A stretch of 64,000 bases of DNA, from NCBI GenBank assembly GCA_020199775.1, contig JAIVJZ010000001.1, positions 327,774 through 391,773 on the forward strand, read 5' to 3'. Shown in pieces: positions 46,867-55,552 of the stretch. The notes under the pieces were generated by a model, which was not told where the DNA came from, ran no database searches, and worked only from the letters and a program-made list of their open reading frames with translations. Numbering within the stretch: position 1 is the stretch's first letter; each line of letters begins with the position of its first letter. A program made the translations under genes and the position numbers. The DNA comes from Acidobacteriota bacterium. Lineage in GTDB: Bacteria > Acidobacteriota > Blastocatellia > Pyrinomonadales > Pyrinomonadaceae.

Positions 46867-47070
46867 CAGCCCCGTTAGGGGCGACAGACTTGTAGCCCAC
46901 GGCGCAAGCCGTGGGATCAAAGAGTGAATAACATTGCGAAGCCCCGGCAGGGGCGAAAGAGATTCAATCTTGAACTTCTTTCGCCCCCGCCGGGGCTGGT
47001 CGCTTTGTTGGCCTGTCTGTTCCCACGGCTTACGCCGTGGGCTACATCTATGCCGCTCCTGACGGGGCTG
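46867..47070. repeat. Nested intergenic palindrome (CCCACGGC type)
   Basis: An inverted repeat of about 200 bp in which each arm contains internal hairpins. Left: CAGCCCC...GGGGCGACAGAC then TGTAGCCCACGGCGCAAGCC. Right: CCCACGGCTTACGCCGTGGG then CGCTCCTGACGGGGCTG. It separates the convergent NtrC-type regulator gene and PilZ gene. Confidence 0.75.
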
Positions 47071-47102
47071 TCAGGTAAGCGCGGCCTTCGCTTAGGACGA
47101 AC

Positions 47103-47555
47103 TCACGCTGGTTTATGCAGCGTACGGATGTATTCGACCATGCGCACCCATTCGCTGTCGGTCATCTCGGTAATCCGCACGCCGATGAGGTAGCCGCGTT
47201 CGGAAGACGACTGCGAAAGTTGTTCGTAGCGGACGGGCGTGGCTTGTATCTCGACGTGGCCTGCGGGGAGGTAGAGCCTGATCAGCAACCGGCTGCCGAT
47301 GACGTGTGCGAACTCGTCGCCGATGCGCAGCGTGGGGACGATGAAGGCGATGCCGGTTTCGCTGATGTTGCGCGTGCGGCCGACGAGCCTGAGCGTGCGG
47401 GGCGTGCGGATGGCGTTGTCGTTCGTGTCGTCCGGTTTGGGTGTGGAGAGTTGGAAGAATAGACGCGCATCGAGTTGCGCGGCGTGGCGGGTGGCGCGTC
47501 GCGAGTCGCTGCTGCCGGTGGAACTATGCCGCCACGGTGGTTGCGTCGCGCCCAA
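47103..47555 (-). CDS. PilZ domain protein
   Basis: A 150-residue PilZ domain protein, the c-di-GMP-binding fold. The RxxxR-type start is SRRATRHAAQLDARLFFQLS and the second motif is RTRNISETGIAFIVP. A C-terminal beta-barrel segment includes LLIRLYLPAGHVEIQATPVR and GYLIGVRITEMTDSEWVRMV. TTG 47555 with AGGAGA upstream fits. It starts inside the 3' end of the hybrid kinase gene by 32 bp, so it is translated from the same mRNA. It probably mediates a c-di-GMP output controlled by that kinase. Confidence 0.87.
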   Translation of the reverse strand: MGATQPPWRHSSTGSSDSRRATRHAAQLDARLFFQLSTPKPDDTNDNAIRTPRTLRLVGRTRNISETGIAFIVPTLRIGDEFAHVIGSRLLIRLYLPAGHVEIQATPVRYEQLSQSSSERGYLIGVRITEMTDSEWVRMVEYIRTLHKPA

Positions 47556-49506
47556 TGCCCGTCTCCTGCTGACGGCGGGAAACTTCCCGCGCGATTGCCG
47601 TGATCTGCTCGATGGTGAAAGGCTTCGCCACCACCCAATCGACGCCCGCCGCCTTCTGCGCGTTCGAGCCGACGGCCTCGCCCCAGCCCGTGATGATCGC
47701 GAGCGGGAGACGCTCGTCGCGCTCGCGCACCGCCCGCGCCAGTTCCCAACCGCTCATGCCCGGCAACCCCACATCCATCAGGACGGCCGCGAACCCGGCT
47801 TCCGCAAACAGTTCGAGAGCCTCGCGCCCGCTTCCGGCCGTGACCACTTCGTGGCCTTCCGCTTCCAGAATGTCGCGCAGCAGTTCGCGCACGGATTCCT
47901 CGTCGTCGACCACGAGAAACTTCGTGCGGAACGATTCGGCGATTTTCTCGGGCGCGGGTTGACCGGCGTTCGCCTGCGGCTTCGCGGCGTTCTTCGCGGA
48001 CGGCAGCGTGATGCGGAAGCACGTGCCGCGCCCCGGCTCCGATTCGGCTTCGACCGTCCCTTCGTGGCGGCGGATGATGCCGTAAGAGACGGCCAGCCCC
48101 AGTCCCATGCCCGTCTTGCCCTTCGTCGTGAAGAACGGGTCGAAGATGCGCGAGCGCACTTCGTCGCTCATCCCGGTGCCGGTGTCGGTCACGGAAATTT
48201 CCACCGCCCCGCCCGCTTCGCGCGTGGCGAGCGTGAGCGTGCCGCCCGCGGGCATGGCGTCCACGGCGTTGAAGACCATGTTGACGAGCACCTCGCGCAA
48301 TTCCGACTCGTCGCCCAAGACCAGAGCTTTCGAACTGATCTTGAGTTCGAGATTGATCTGGACGCTCGCGGCCTCGGCGTGATCCTTCCAGCGCGGGCGC
48401 GTGATCTCGCTCACGTCCAGGAGCAGTTGATCCACCGCGACGGGCGAGAAGGCGTGGTCGCGCCGCTGGCGGGCGAAGTCCTGAATGCGCTTGATGGTCT
48501 TCGCGCCGTCCTTCGCCGTCTTGATGATGATCTGGAGGCCGCTCTCGACCTTGGCCGGGTCGCTGGTGTTTAAGAGTAGCTGCGCGCGGCCGAGGATGCC
48601 TGCGAGCGTGTTATTGAAGTCGTGCGCGACGCCGGAGGCGAGTTCGCCGAGCGCGGAGAGTTTTTCAATCTGCGAATACTGCTCGCGGATGCGCTCCTGT
48701 TCGGCGATGTAGTGCGAGAGTTCTTCGACGTGGCGTTCGGCCTGCTCGGCCTGCGCTTTCGCCGCCTCGGCGCGCGCCGCCGCCTCGGCCTCAGTCTTGG
48801 CCGACGCCGCCGACACTTCGACATTCTTAAGATAGGTGCGGTAAGTCAGGTAGATGCTCCCGATGATGGGCGTCGTGGCGATGATGGCGTAGGGGCCGAT
48901 CATGCCGACGAGTTTCGCCGTGATGACCGCCATGCTCGCGCCCGCGAAATAGGTGATCGAAGGCCACAGGCAATCACGGCTCCAGACCTGCCAGATCGAT
49001 TGCTCGTGCTTGAGCGCCTGCGCCGCAGAGGCGAGCAGCGAATTGACGATGTGCTGGACGAAACCCATGATGCAGACGGCGATCAGGAAATTGACCGAGA
49101 AGTCGCCGTGCGCGAAGTTGATCACGTCGCCGAAGTAGAGGCGCAACGCGTGGAAGGTAATGAAGGTCGAGATGCCGAGTTGCGCGGCGTTGTAGGCGAG
49201 CGTGATCGGCTTGCGACTGATCAGGCGCGACGACCAGAACCCGTCGATCATTGACAGGAGGATGGCGCTCTCGCCACCGTAGAGCAGCATCGAGAGGAAG
49301 ATGAACGTCTCGGTGACATTAACACGCCCGTTGACTCCCGGCATCGGCACGGCGATGTTCGACGTGATGATGGTGGCGACGGCGAGCAGCAGGAACAGCA
49401 GATCGAGTTGCCCGAACGGCAGGTGATAGACCGAGTGGGCGCACACCACCGCGCCGCAGATAATGATCGCCCACATGAAGGGCTTAGCGTACCGCCGTCT
49501 GTCCAT
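47524..49506 (-). CDS. Membrane hybrid histidine kinase with C-terminal receiver
   Basis: A 660-residue sensor kinase. The N-terminal region has about 7-8 membrane helices (MWAIIICGAVVCAHSVYHLP, DLLFLLLAVATIITSNIAVP, YFAGASMAVITAKLVGMIGP) that resemble a 7TM/MASE-type sensor. A coiled coil follows (about 240-285). The dimerisation domain has phospho-His295 in SGVAHDFNNTLAGILGRAQ. HATPase motifs are LVNMVFNAVDAMPAGG, TDTGTGMSDEV and FFTTKGKTGMGLGLAVSYGI. The C-terminal receiver has Asp578 in VLMDVGLPGMSG and a conserved Lys in VVAKPF. The PilZ gene overlaps its end and a GNAT gene is upstream, so the three form one operon. Confidence 0.93.
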   Translation of the reverse strand: MDRRRYAKPFMWAIIICGAVVCAHSVYHLPFGQLDLLFLLLAVATIITSNIAVPMPGVNGRVNVTETFIFLSMLLYGGESAILLSMIDGFWSSRLISRKPITLAYNAAQLGISTFITFHALRLYFGDVINFAHGDFSVNFLIAVCIMGFVQHIVNSLLASAAQALKHEQSIWQVWSRDCLWPSITYFAGASMAVITAKLVGMIGPYAIIATTPIIGSIYLTYRTYLKNVEVSAASAKTEAEAAARAEAAKAQAEQAERHVEELSHYIAEQERIREQYSQIEKLSALGELASGVAHDFNNTLAGILGRAQLLLNTSDPAKVESGLQIIIKTAKDGAKTIKRIQDFARQRRDHAFSPVAVDQLLLDVSEITRPRWKDHAEAASVQINLELKISSKALVLGDESELREVLVNMVFNAVDAMPAGGTLTLATREAGGAVEISVTDTGTGMSDEVRSRIFDPFFTTKGKTGMGLGLAVSYGIIRRHEGTVEAESEPGRGTCFRITLPSAKNAAKPQANAGQPAPEKIAESFRTKFLVVDDEESVRELLRDILEAEGHEVVTAGSGREALELFAEAGFAAVLMDVGLPGMSGWELARAVRERDERLPLAIITGWGEAVGSNAQKAAGVDWVVAKPFTIEQITAIAREVSRRQQETGIGRDATTVAA

Positions 49507-49528
49507 CGAGCCGCGCTCCCGGTAGTCG

Positions 49529-50446
49529 TTAGTTGGTTTCGCCCGCCCTGGGTTGCAGGAAGATCGTATCGTAGCGGGAGCGCAGTTTGTAGCCCGCCTT
49601 GAAGAAGAAGGCCTGTGCGTCCTTGTTCTGTTCGTTGACGAGCAGGCACAGCGTCTCGGTGCGCGCGAGCAGGACGCTGCTGAGTTGCGACATCGCGCGT
49701 AGCCCGCAGCCCTGGCGGCGCGCGCCGGGGCTGACGTATACGCCTTCGAGGTAGATGTAGCCGGGAGCTTCCGCCATGACATCGGCCTTGAAGATCAACC
49801 GCCCGCTTTCCACCCACACCCAGATGCGCCCCATCTCGATGCGGCGCGCGAGCCGCGCGCGGAACCCTTCGGGGTCAACTTCCAGTGGGTTGACGCCGCT
49901 CTCGTCGCAGGCCATCGCCGCGTTGATGGCGGCCAACTCTTCGAGATCATCCACCGTCGCGAGACGCAAAGGCGCCGGCTCCGTCGAAATCTCGATGGGC
50001 CAACGTTGCTCCAGCAGGAGTTCGCTACAGAAGCGGCGCGGCTGTTGCCCGCCCTGCTCGTAGTGCGACCAGAAGTTTTCGACCTTCTCGGTGACGCCGA
50101 GGATGATGTGGGCGCGGGCGTCGCGTGCGAGCCGCGCGAAAGCCGCACAGGCGCGTTCGGTGCGCGCTTCGACGACCATCGCGTGGCCGATGAGGGCGAC
50201 GCCTTCGAGTCGTCCTTCGGCATCACGACAGGCGTAGAGCGTGCCGCGATTCAACGGACTCTCCATGCCGTTGTCGCAAATCAGCCCCCACAGGACAATG
50301 GTGTCCACGGAAAGTGGCAACAGGAAAGCGAGGACTTCCTGCTTGTGCGCTTCGCGCAGCGGCTGGACGCTGGAAGAGGGCACATACGCCGTGGAGATGG
50401 GGGTCTCGACAGTGGCGGCCTTTTCTAATCTGACTGATTGGGGCAT
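49529..50446 (-). CDS. GNAT N-acetyltransferase with N-terminal DUF4081-type domain
   Basis: A 305-residue acetyltransferase. The N-terminal half (CDNGMESPLNRGTLYACRDA, EGVALIGHAMVVEARTERAC) resembles the DUF4081 module that precedes GNAT domains. The C-terminal GNAT domain has the acetyl-CoA loop VYVSPGARRQGCGLRAMSQL and ends LLVNEQNKDAQAFFFKAGYK. A small molecule, peptide or protein amine is acetylated; the substrate is unknown. ATG 50446 is preceded by AAGGAGATCG. The histidine-kinase gene starts 22 bp after its stop, in the same direction. Confidence 0.9.
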   Translation of the reverse strand: MPQSVRLEKAATVETPISTAYVPSSSVQPLREAHKQEVLAFLLPLSVDTIVLWGLICDNGMESPLNRGTLYACRDAEGRLEGVALIGHAMVVEARTERACAAFARLARDARAHIILGVTEKVENFWSHYEQGGQQPRRFCSELLLEQRWPIEISTEPAPLRLATVDDLEELAAINAAMACDESGVNPLEVDPEGFRARLARRIEMGRIWVWVESGRLIFKADVMAEAPGYIYLEGVYVSPGARRQGCGLRAMSQLSSVLLARTETLCLLVNEQNKDAQAFFFKAGYKLRSRYDTIFLQPRAGETN

Positions 50447-50523
50447 AACGATCTCCTTAATAGAGTCTTTAACTTTATACGGCTGGGACGCGGCGCACGT
50501 AAGGCGTCGGACATCGAAATCGC

Positions 50524-52560
50524 TCAGTAGTCTGTGAAGTCAACGCCTGTGTCTTGCTCTGAGAGCATCGCGGGCGTTAAATCTCCGCTCACTCTCGCGG
50601 ACTGTGATTGTATGACAGCCTCGCCTCGCAGCGTGCTGTCCCCGTAGAAGATGCCGTCGCTGTAGATCAGGCCGTCGCCGAAGCTGAACCCGTCGGCTTG
50701 GATCGTGCCGTCGTCGAACAACGTGTTGACGCCGATGAACACGCTGCCATCGCCTAGGACGCCACCATTGCTTGTGAGCACGCTGTTGCCATAGATGAGG
50801 CCGTTCGTGAGCAGGACGGAATCACCATAGAAGATGCCATCCCCGTAGAAGATGCCATCCCCGTAGAAGATGCCATCTCCGTAGAAGATGCCATCTCCGT
50901 AGAAGATGCCATCCCCGTAGAAGATGCCGTCCCTGTAAATCTTCTGATATTTCAACACGAGATTGAGGCCGGTGACGTAGGTGCGACCCATGATCAGCCC
51001 TTGCGACCAAGTGAAGGTGTGTCCCGCGATGGTCGTCTCCGGCGTGGGGGCGGTGTTCGAGGTGAGCAGGGGCGCGCCGAGCGGTGTCACAGCAGTTAGG
51101 TCGGAACGCACCAGCCGAGCGAGCCTGACCGCCCCCTCGATGTTGAGCTGCCCCGCACCCTGCTCGAACATGTTGAAGCCGGAGAGCGGCTGCGCCGTGT
51201 ACATCAGGATCGTCTTGACGAGGTTGGGCGTGAGTCTGGGGTTGGCCTGCAACAAGAGGGCGGCTGCTCCGGCGGCCACGGGCGTCGCCATCGAACTGCC
51301 GCTCATGTACATCATCCGGCGGTTGTCAACCGCGCTGACGCTTGCGTCCAACTCCGGGTTCTGCTGCACCAGATGGTTGCGGTCTGACTCGGCGAAGATC
51401 AATTTGTTTCCGGGCGCAACCATGTCGGGCTTGATCAAACTGTCGTAGCGTTTCATCCCGAGCGCGTCCGTCCAGGAACTGCGCGTCGGGCCGCGCGAAC
51501 TGTAGGTCGCCACCCCGTCGTCGTCGCGCGTGTCCGTGCCGAACGTGTTGGCCGCGCCGACCGTGAGCGCGGACGGCTCGTTGCCCGGCGAGTGAATCTG
51601 GCCGTAAATCTTTTGACCCGAAGCGTTCCGCCCGTTGTTGCCCGCCGCCGCGACGACCACCACGCCCGCGTCAACCAACCGACGCACGGCGCGACACACC
51701 GGGTCGTTGCGATAGGATTCGATGGCGGGCGCGCCAAGGCTCAGATTGACGATGCGGATATTGTGAGGCACGCGGTTGGCGAGAACCCAGTCGAGCGCGG
51801 CGAGCAGGCCGGAAGTCGTGCCCTGCCCGCGCGAGTTGAGCACGCGCAAGTTGATGATCTGCGAGTTCGGCGCAATGCCGATGAACTTCGTCTGTGAGAT
51901 GCGGCCGTTCCCGGCGGCGGCGGCGGCGACGTGGGTGCCGTGGCCGTAGGGGTCGTCTGTGCGTCCCTCGCCCGTGAAGTCGCGGCTCACGACGATGCGC
52001 GATTTGTTCTTTCTGTCCAGAAACGAGCGATGGTCGAGGTCGAGGCCGGAGTCGAGCACCGCGATGCCGATCCCCGTACCGTCCAGCCCGGAAGTGTTCG
52101 TGCCCTGCGCAACGCGCACCGCGTCCGTGCCGGTCGTCGCCGAGACGTGACCGGCCGGGATGGTTTCAAGATCGGGCGAGACATAGCGCAGTTCGCCGCG
52201 CGCGGCCAACGCCTTGATAGCGCGCGCGGGCAGTTCGACGGCGCGCGCGTTGAGTTTGGAAAACTTGCGCGTCGTGCGCGCGCCCGACGCTTGCAGGAAC
52301 AGGTCGAAGACCGTGCCCGTGTTGGCGTCCAGTTGGACGATCACTTTCACGCGCTCGTTTTGTCTGCCCTTGGCGCGCGCCACATCCAGCAACTCCGGCG
52401 AAACCTTATCGCTGCCGCGCTCGCTGCCCGGCGTTTCGGGCACGTTCGCGCGCGTGGTCGCGGCGGCTGGCGCGGCGGGCAGTTGATTAACCAGTAATGC
52501 GATCAGCAGCAAGGGGGAAGCAAGCCGCTTGATGGCAGGGGATAATTGCGAGTAATTCAC
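50524..52560 (-). CDS. Secreted S8 subtilase with GDGIFY repeat tail
   Basis: A secreted subtilisin-family serine protease of 678 residues (GTG 52560 behind AAGGAGGAG). After the signal peptide (LASPLLLIALLVNQLPAAPA) comes an I9-like propeptide (VKVIVQLDANTGTVFDLFLQ, FSKLNARAVELPARAIKALA). The catalytic Asp is in GIAVLDSGLDLDH, His in YGHGTHVAAAAAGNGR, Asn in AAAGNNGRNASG and Ser in MYMSGSSMATPVAAGAAAL. The tail (about 560-650) contains six GDGIFY hexads encoded by an 18-bp tandem repeat, then degenerate copies. It lies in tandem with a close paralogue upstream (52815-54764). Confidence 0.93.
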   Translation of the reverse strand: MNYSQLSPAIKRLASPLLLIALLVNQLPAAPAAATTRANVPETPGSERGSDKVSPELLDVARAKGRQNERVKVIVQLDANTGTVFDLFLQASGARTTRKFSKLNARAVELPARAIKALAARGELRYVSPDLETIPAGHVSATTGTDAVRVAQGTNTSGLDGTGIGIAVLDSGLDLDHRSFLDRKNKSRIVVSRDFTGEGRTDDPYGHGTHVAAAAAGNGRISQTKFIGIAPNSQIINLRVLNSRGQGTTSGLLAALDWVLANRVPHNIRIVNLSLGAPAIESYRNDPVCRAVRRLVDAGVVVVAAAGNNGRNASGQKIYGQIHSPGNEPSALTVGAANTFGTDTRDDDGVATYSSRGPTRSSWTDALGMKRYDSLIKPDMVAPGNKLIFAESDRNHLVQQNPELDASVSAVDNRRMMYMSGSSMATPVAAGAAALLLQANPRLTPNLVKTILMYTAQPLSGFNMFEQGAGQLNIEGAVRLARLVRSDLTAVTPLGAPLLTSNTAPTPETTIAGHTFTWSQGLIMGRTYVTGLNLVLKYQKIYRDGIFYGDGIFYGDGIFYGDGIFYGDGIFYGDGIFYGDSVLLTNGLIYGNSVLTSNGGVLGDGSVFIGVNTLFDDGTIQADGFSFGDGLIYSDGIFYGDSTLRGEAVIQSQSARVSGDLTPAMLSEQDTGVDFTDY
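50821..50939 (-). repeat. 18-bp tandem repeat encoding GDGIFY hexads
   Basis: About six near-identical copies of CCGTAGAAGATGCCATCC (plus-strand orientation) lie inside the subtilase gene. Copies vary at 1-2 bases, so the encoded hexads stay identical. The in-frame unit allows expansion or contraction without disrupting the protein. Confidence 0.92.
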
Positions 52561-52814
52561 CGGACTCCTCCTTATGAGGCGAACCACGAGCGGTGGGGCA
52601 GAACTACTTGGAGAGTTGCCGCTCCGCGTGTCGAACTCAACTTGGATCGTTCTCGAAACCCTTCGAGGATGGAAAGAGAAAGCACTACACAAACTCCTCG
52701 GGGGAGTTGGTCAGAACAAATCGCGAGGTAAATTGGCAAAGTGAGTAAGCGATGTGGCTGACAGCTCGGCAGTATTCCAGTTTATTGCGCTGCCGTCAAC
52801 AACAAAAGCGACTT

Positions 52815-54764
52815 TTATTCCATCGCCGGGGTTTCATCGCCGTTAATTCTCACCGATTGCGCCCGCAGGCGCGCGTCGCCCATGATGATGCCGTCGCCGA
52901 CGATGATGCCGTCGCCGACGATAATTCCGTCACCGACGATGATGCCGTCGCCGATGACGATGCCGTTTCCGAGCAGCAATTCCGTGCTCAGAAAGATGTT
53001 TCCTACTGCCAGCGACGAATCGCCCGTGCTCGTCAAGATGTTCTCCCCGAGCGCGACCGTGCCGGACATCTTCGACGCGTCCACGAATTGCTCGTTCGCC
53101 GTCTCGACAACGGCATCGCCGAGCAGCGCGCGCGCGCCGTAAACTTTCTGATACCTCCCGATGAGGTCGAGACCCGTCGCGTAAGTGTGATTGAGAATGA
53201 TTCCCTGCGACCAGTTGACGCGCCCACCCGCGATCTCGTCATAAGGCGCGGGCGGCGCGGACGAAGTGAGCAGCGGCGCGCCCGGCGGCGTCGATGCCGA
53301 CAGGTCGGAACGCACGAGCCGTCCGAGCCTGACCGCCCCCTCGACGTTGAGTTGGCCTGCGCCCTGCTCGAACATGTTGAAGCCGGAGAGCGGCTGCGCC
53401 GTGTACATCAGGAGCATCTTGACGAGGTTGGGCGTGAGCCTGGGGTTGGCCTGCAAGAGGAGGGCGGCGGCCCCGGCGGCCACGGGCGTCGCCATCGAAC
53501 TGCCGCTCATGTACATCATCCGGCGCGTGGCGTAAGTGCTCACCGCCGCGTCGAGTTCGGGATGATCCGTCACGATGCGGTTGTTCAGGGCTTCCGCCCA
53601 GACGACGCGGTTGCCGGGCGCGACGATGTCCGGCTTGACGAGGTTGTCGTAGTGGCGCGTTCCGCCCGCGTCCGTCCAGTAGCTGCGCGTCGGGCCGCGC
53701 GAACTGAAAGTCGTGACCGTGTCGTCGCCGCGCGCGTCCGTGCCGTAGCTGTTCGACGCGCCGACGGTGATCGCCGAAGGCTCGTTGCCGGGCGAGTGGA
53801 TGCGCCCGTAAATTTTCGTGCCGTCGTCGGCCTTCCCGTCGTTGCCCGCGGCGGCGGCGACCACGACGCCCGCGTCAACCAGACGCCTGACGGCCTGACA
53901 GACCGGGTCGTTCAGGTAAGAATCGACGGCCACGCCGCCGAGGCTGAGGTTGATAACGCGGATGTTGTAAAGCGTGCGGTAGTTCAAGACCCATTCGAGC
54001 GCGTCGAGCAGGCCGGAAGTCGTGCCCGCGCCGTCCGCGCCGAGCACGCGTAAGTTGATGAGGTTGGCGTTCGGGGCGATTCCACGATACGCGCCCTCTG
54101 CGATCTGGCCGTTCCCGGCGGCGGCGGAAGCGACGTGGGTGCCGTGGCCGTAGGGGTCGTCGGTGCGTCCCTCGCCCGTGAAGTCGCGGCTCGCGACGAT
54201 GCGTGTGAAGTCGAGCGCGTTTCTGAACGAGGCGTGATTCGCGTCGAGGCCGGAATCGAGGACGGCGATGCCGATGTTCGAGCCGTCGAGGTTGGTGGTC
54301 GTCGTCAACAGGCCGTAGAGCGCGTCCGAAGTTTGCACGCGCGCGTCTTCCGCGCCGGTCGTCTCCGTGATGTGGCCGTAGGGAGCGATCCGACGGTCGA
54401 GCGAGACGTAGCGCACCTCTTTGCGGGCGGCCAAAATTTCCGCGGCGCGCGCGGGCAGACTGAGCAGGCGCGTGTTCAATTTCAAAAACTGTCTGAGCGC
54501 GACGCCGCCCAAGCCCGGCAACAGCGAGGCGTGCGGGCGCGGCGCGTCATCGTCGAACTGGACGATGACGCGCAGGTGCGTGCCATCTTGCGCCGTGCGA
54601 AGCGCGTCGCGCAGATCGGGCGACATTTTCTCTGCGGGCGGAGACGAAAAAGAGCGTGCGACGGCCGTCGCCCCGGCGGGCGACAATCCGGCGCACGGCG
54701 TAAGCAGGAGCGCGGAGAGGGTGAGCCACGCGGAAACCGTGCGGTAATGCTTAACGATCTTCAA
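52815..54764 (-). CDS. Secreted S8 subtilase paralogue with GDGIIV repeat tail
   Basis: A 649-residue subtilase starting at TTG 54764 behind GAGGAGGAG. It has a signal peptide (TVSAWLTLSALLLTPCAGLS) and propeptide (LRVIVQFDDDAPRPHASLLP). The catalytic Asp is in GIAVLDSGLDANHASF, His in YGHGTHVASAAAGNGQ and Ser in MYMSGSSMATPVAAGAAALL. The middle of the protein is very similar to the neighbouring subtilase, with identical stretches such as NLVKxxLMYTAQPLSGFN. The tail has about five GDGIIV hexads. The two genes form a tandem duplication that diverged in the propeptide and repeat residues. Confidence 0.93.
   Translation of the reverse strand: MKIVKHYRTVSAWLTLSALLLTPCAGLSPAGATAVARSFSSPPAEKMSPDLRDALRTAQDGTHLRVIVQFDDDAPRPHASLLPGLGGVALRQFLKLNTRLLSLPARAAEILAARKEVRYVSLDRRIAPYGHITETTGAEDARVQTSDALYGLLTTTTNLDGSNIGIAVLDSGLDANHASFRNALDFTRIVASRDFTGEGRTDDPYGHGTHVASAAAGNGQIAEGAYRGIAPNANLINLRVLGADGAGTTSGLLDALEWVLNYRTLYNIRVINLSLGGVAVDSYLNDPVCQAVRRLVDAGVVVAAAAGNDGKADDGTKIYGRIHSPGNEPSAITVGASNSYGTDARGDDTVTTFSSRGPTRSYWTDAGGTRHYDNLVKPDIVAPGNRVVWAEALNNRIVTDHPELDAAVSTYATRRMMYMSGSSMATPVAAGAAALLLQANPRLTPNLVKMLLMYTAQPLSGFNMFEQGAGQLNVEGAVRLGRLVRSDLSASTPPGAPLLTSSAPPAPYDEIAGGRVNWSQGIILNHTYATGLDLIGRYQKVYGARALLGDAVVETANEQFVDASKMSGTVALGENILTSTGDSSLAVGNIFLSTELLLGNGIVIGDGIIVGDGIIVGDGIIVGDGIIMGDARLRAQSVRINGDETPAME
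52876..52970 (-). repeat. 18-bp tandem repeat encoding GDGIIV hexads
   Basis: About five copies of GCCGACGATGATGCCGTC (plus-strand orientation) lie inside the second subtilase gene. Same unit length and reading frame as the array at 50821-50939 but a different encoded sequence. Confidence 0.88.
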
Positions 54765-55552
54765 CTAGCTCCTCCTCATGTCGGGCGCGTCCTGTTCAAT
54801 TCTCGGGTATGGCTCTCCGGGTTGGAGTTATTGCTGAGCTTGCATTTCCTATGGCAATAAGCGTACCTCGCGCCGCGCAATTTTCGGCGTCGGGGAAAGC
54901 GCGCACGCACGCACGACGGCGACTTAAAGCGATTTCTCAAGCGACGGACGGCGCGCCGCATCGCGACTGGCGTATGTTGCTGAGGTGGAAGAGGAAGGGC
55001 ATCGAGAGGTTTGAGTGGGCAGGTTGAAGCAAGCCGTCTCAACGTCGCCCGGCGCGCAAAAGGCTTGAATGAATTCACTACAGCCGCGCCGGAGTTAGTG
55101 TTGAAAGTTAGACGCAAAATGCCGCGTCGGCTCGGATCGTGCCGCAGTGATTTGCGGCGTGACGCCAAACGCTGTTTTGCCCACGCCAATTTGCTGTCGG
55201 GCAGGCGCGGGCGCGCTTACGCAGCGTCGCGCGGTGGCGTCGGATCAATTCGGATCAATAAAGAAGTTTGCGTTCAATGCTTGCGACCTCCGAGTTGCGT
55301 CGCAGCATTAACTCTACGGGCGGGGCAGCTATCAACGAACCCGGCGGGAAGCCGCAGCCCGCGCCCGTTTCGCATCCACGCAAACACTTGGCACGACTCT
55401 TGCGAACGGTAGTTTGCGACCCTCCCCGCTTGAATAGTTTTAGTTCAATCCGATCACTCTTTGCCAGCCGAATGTTTTTGGCCGGAAGCGTGTCGCCGTT
55501 CGCAGGCGGCGCGACTTCCGGGGGCGGTAGTTTCTCTCGAAGGGCGGCCGAC
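54765..55552. other. Divergent intergenic region with a sigma-54 promoter
   Basis: A 788-bp gap between the subtilase (minus) and the HD-GYP regulator (plus). A sigma-54 promoter lies at 55389-55404. The region also holds open frames without recognisable coding features. The minus-strand promoter for the subtilases should lie in the left part, but no consensus pair is convincing. I saw no riboswitch. Confidence 0.55.
55389..55404 (+). promoter_or_regulatory. Sigma-54 (RpoN) promoter
   Basis: TGGCACGACTCTTGC matches the -24/-12 consensus TGGCACG-N4-TTGC exactly, with the -24 GG at 55390-55391 and the -12 GC at 55402-55403. It lies 150 bp upstream of the HD-GYP gene start, in the same orientation. 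Transcription would need an activator like the NtrC-type protein at 45346. Confidence 0.8.

Noticed and set aside
50821..52970. Repeat arrays as a CRISPR locus
   Set aside because: The repeats are 18-bp contiguous units inside reading frames, with no unique spacers and no cas genes.
55011..55412. Open frame upstream of the HD-GYP gene as an independent small gene
   Set aside because: It crosses the sigma-54 promoter and has no ribosome-binding site or conserved feature.
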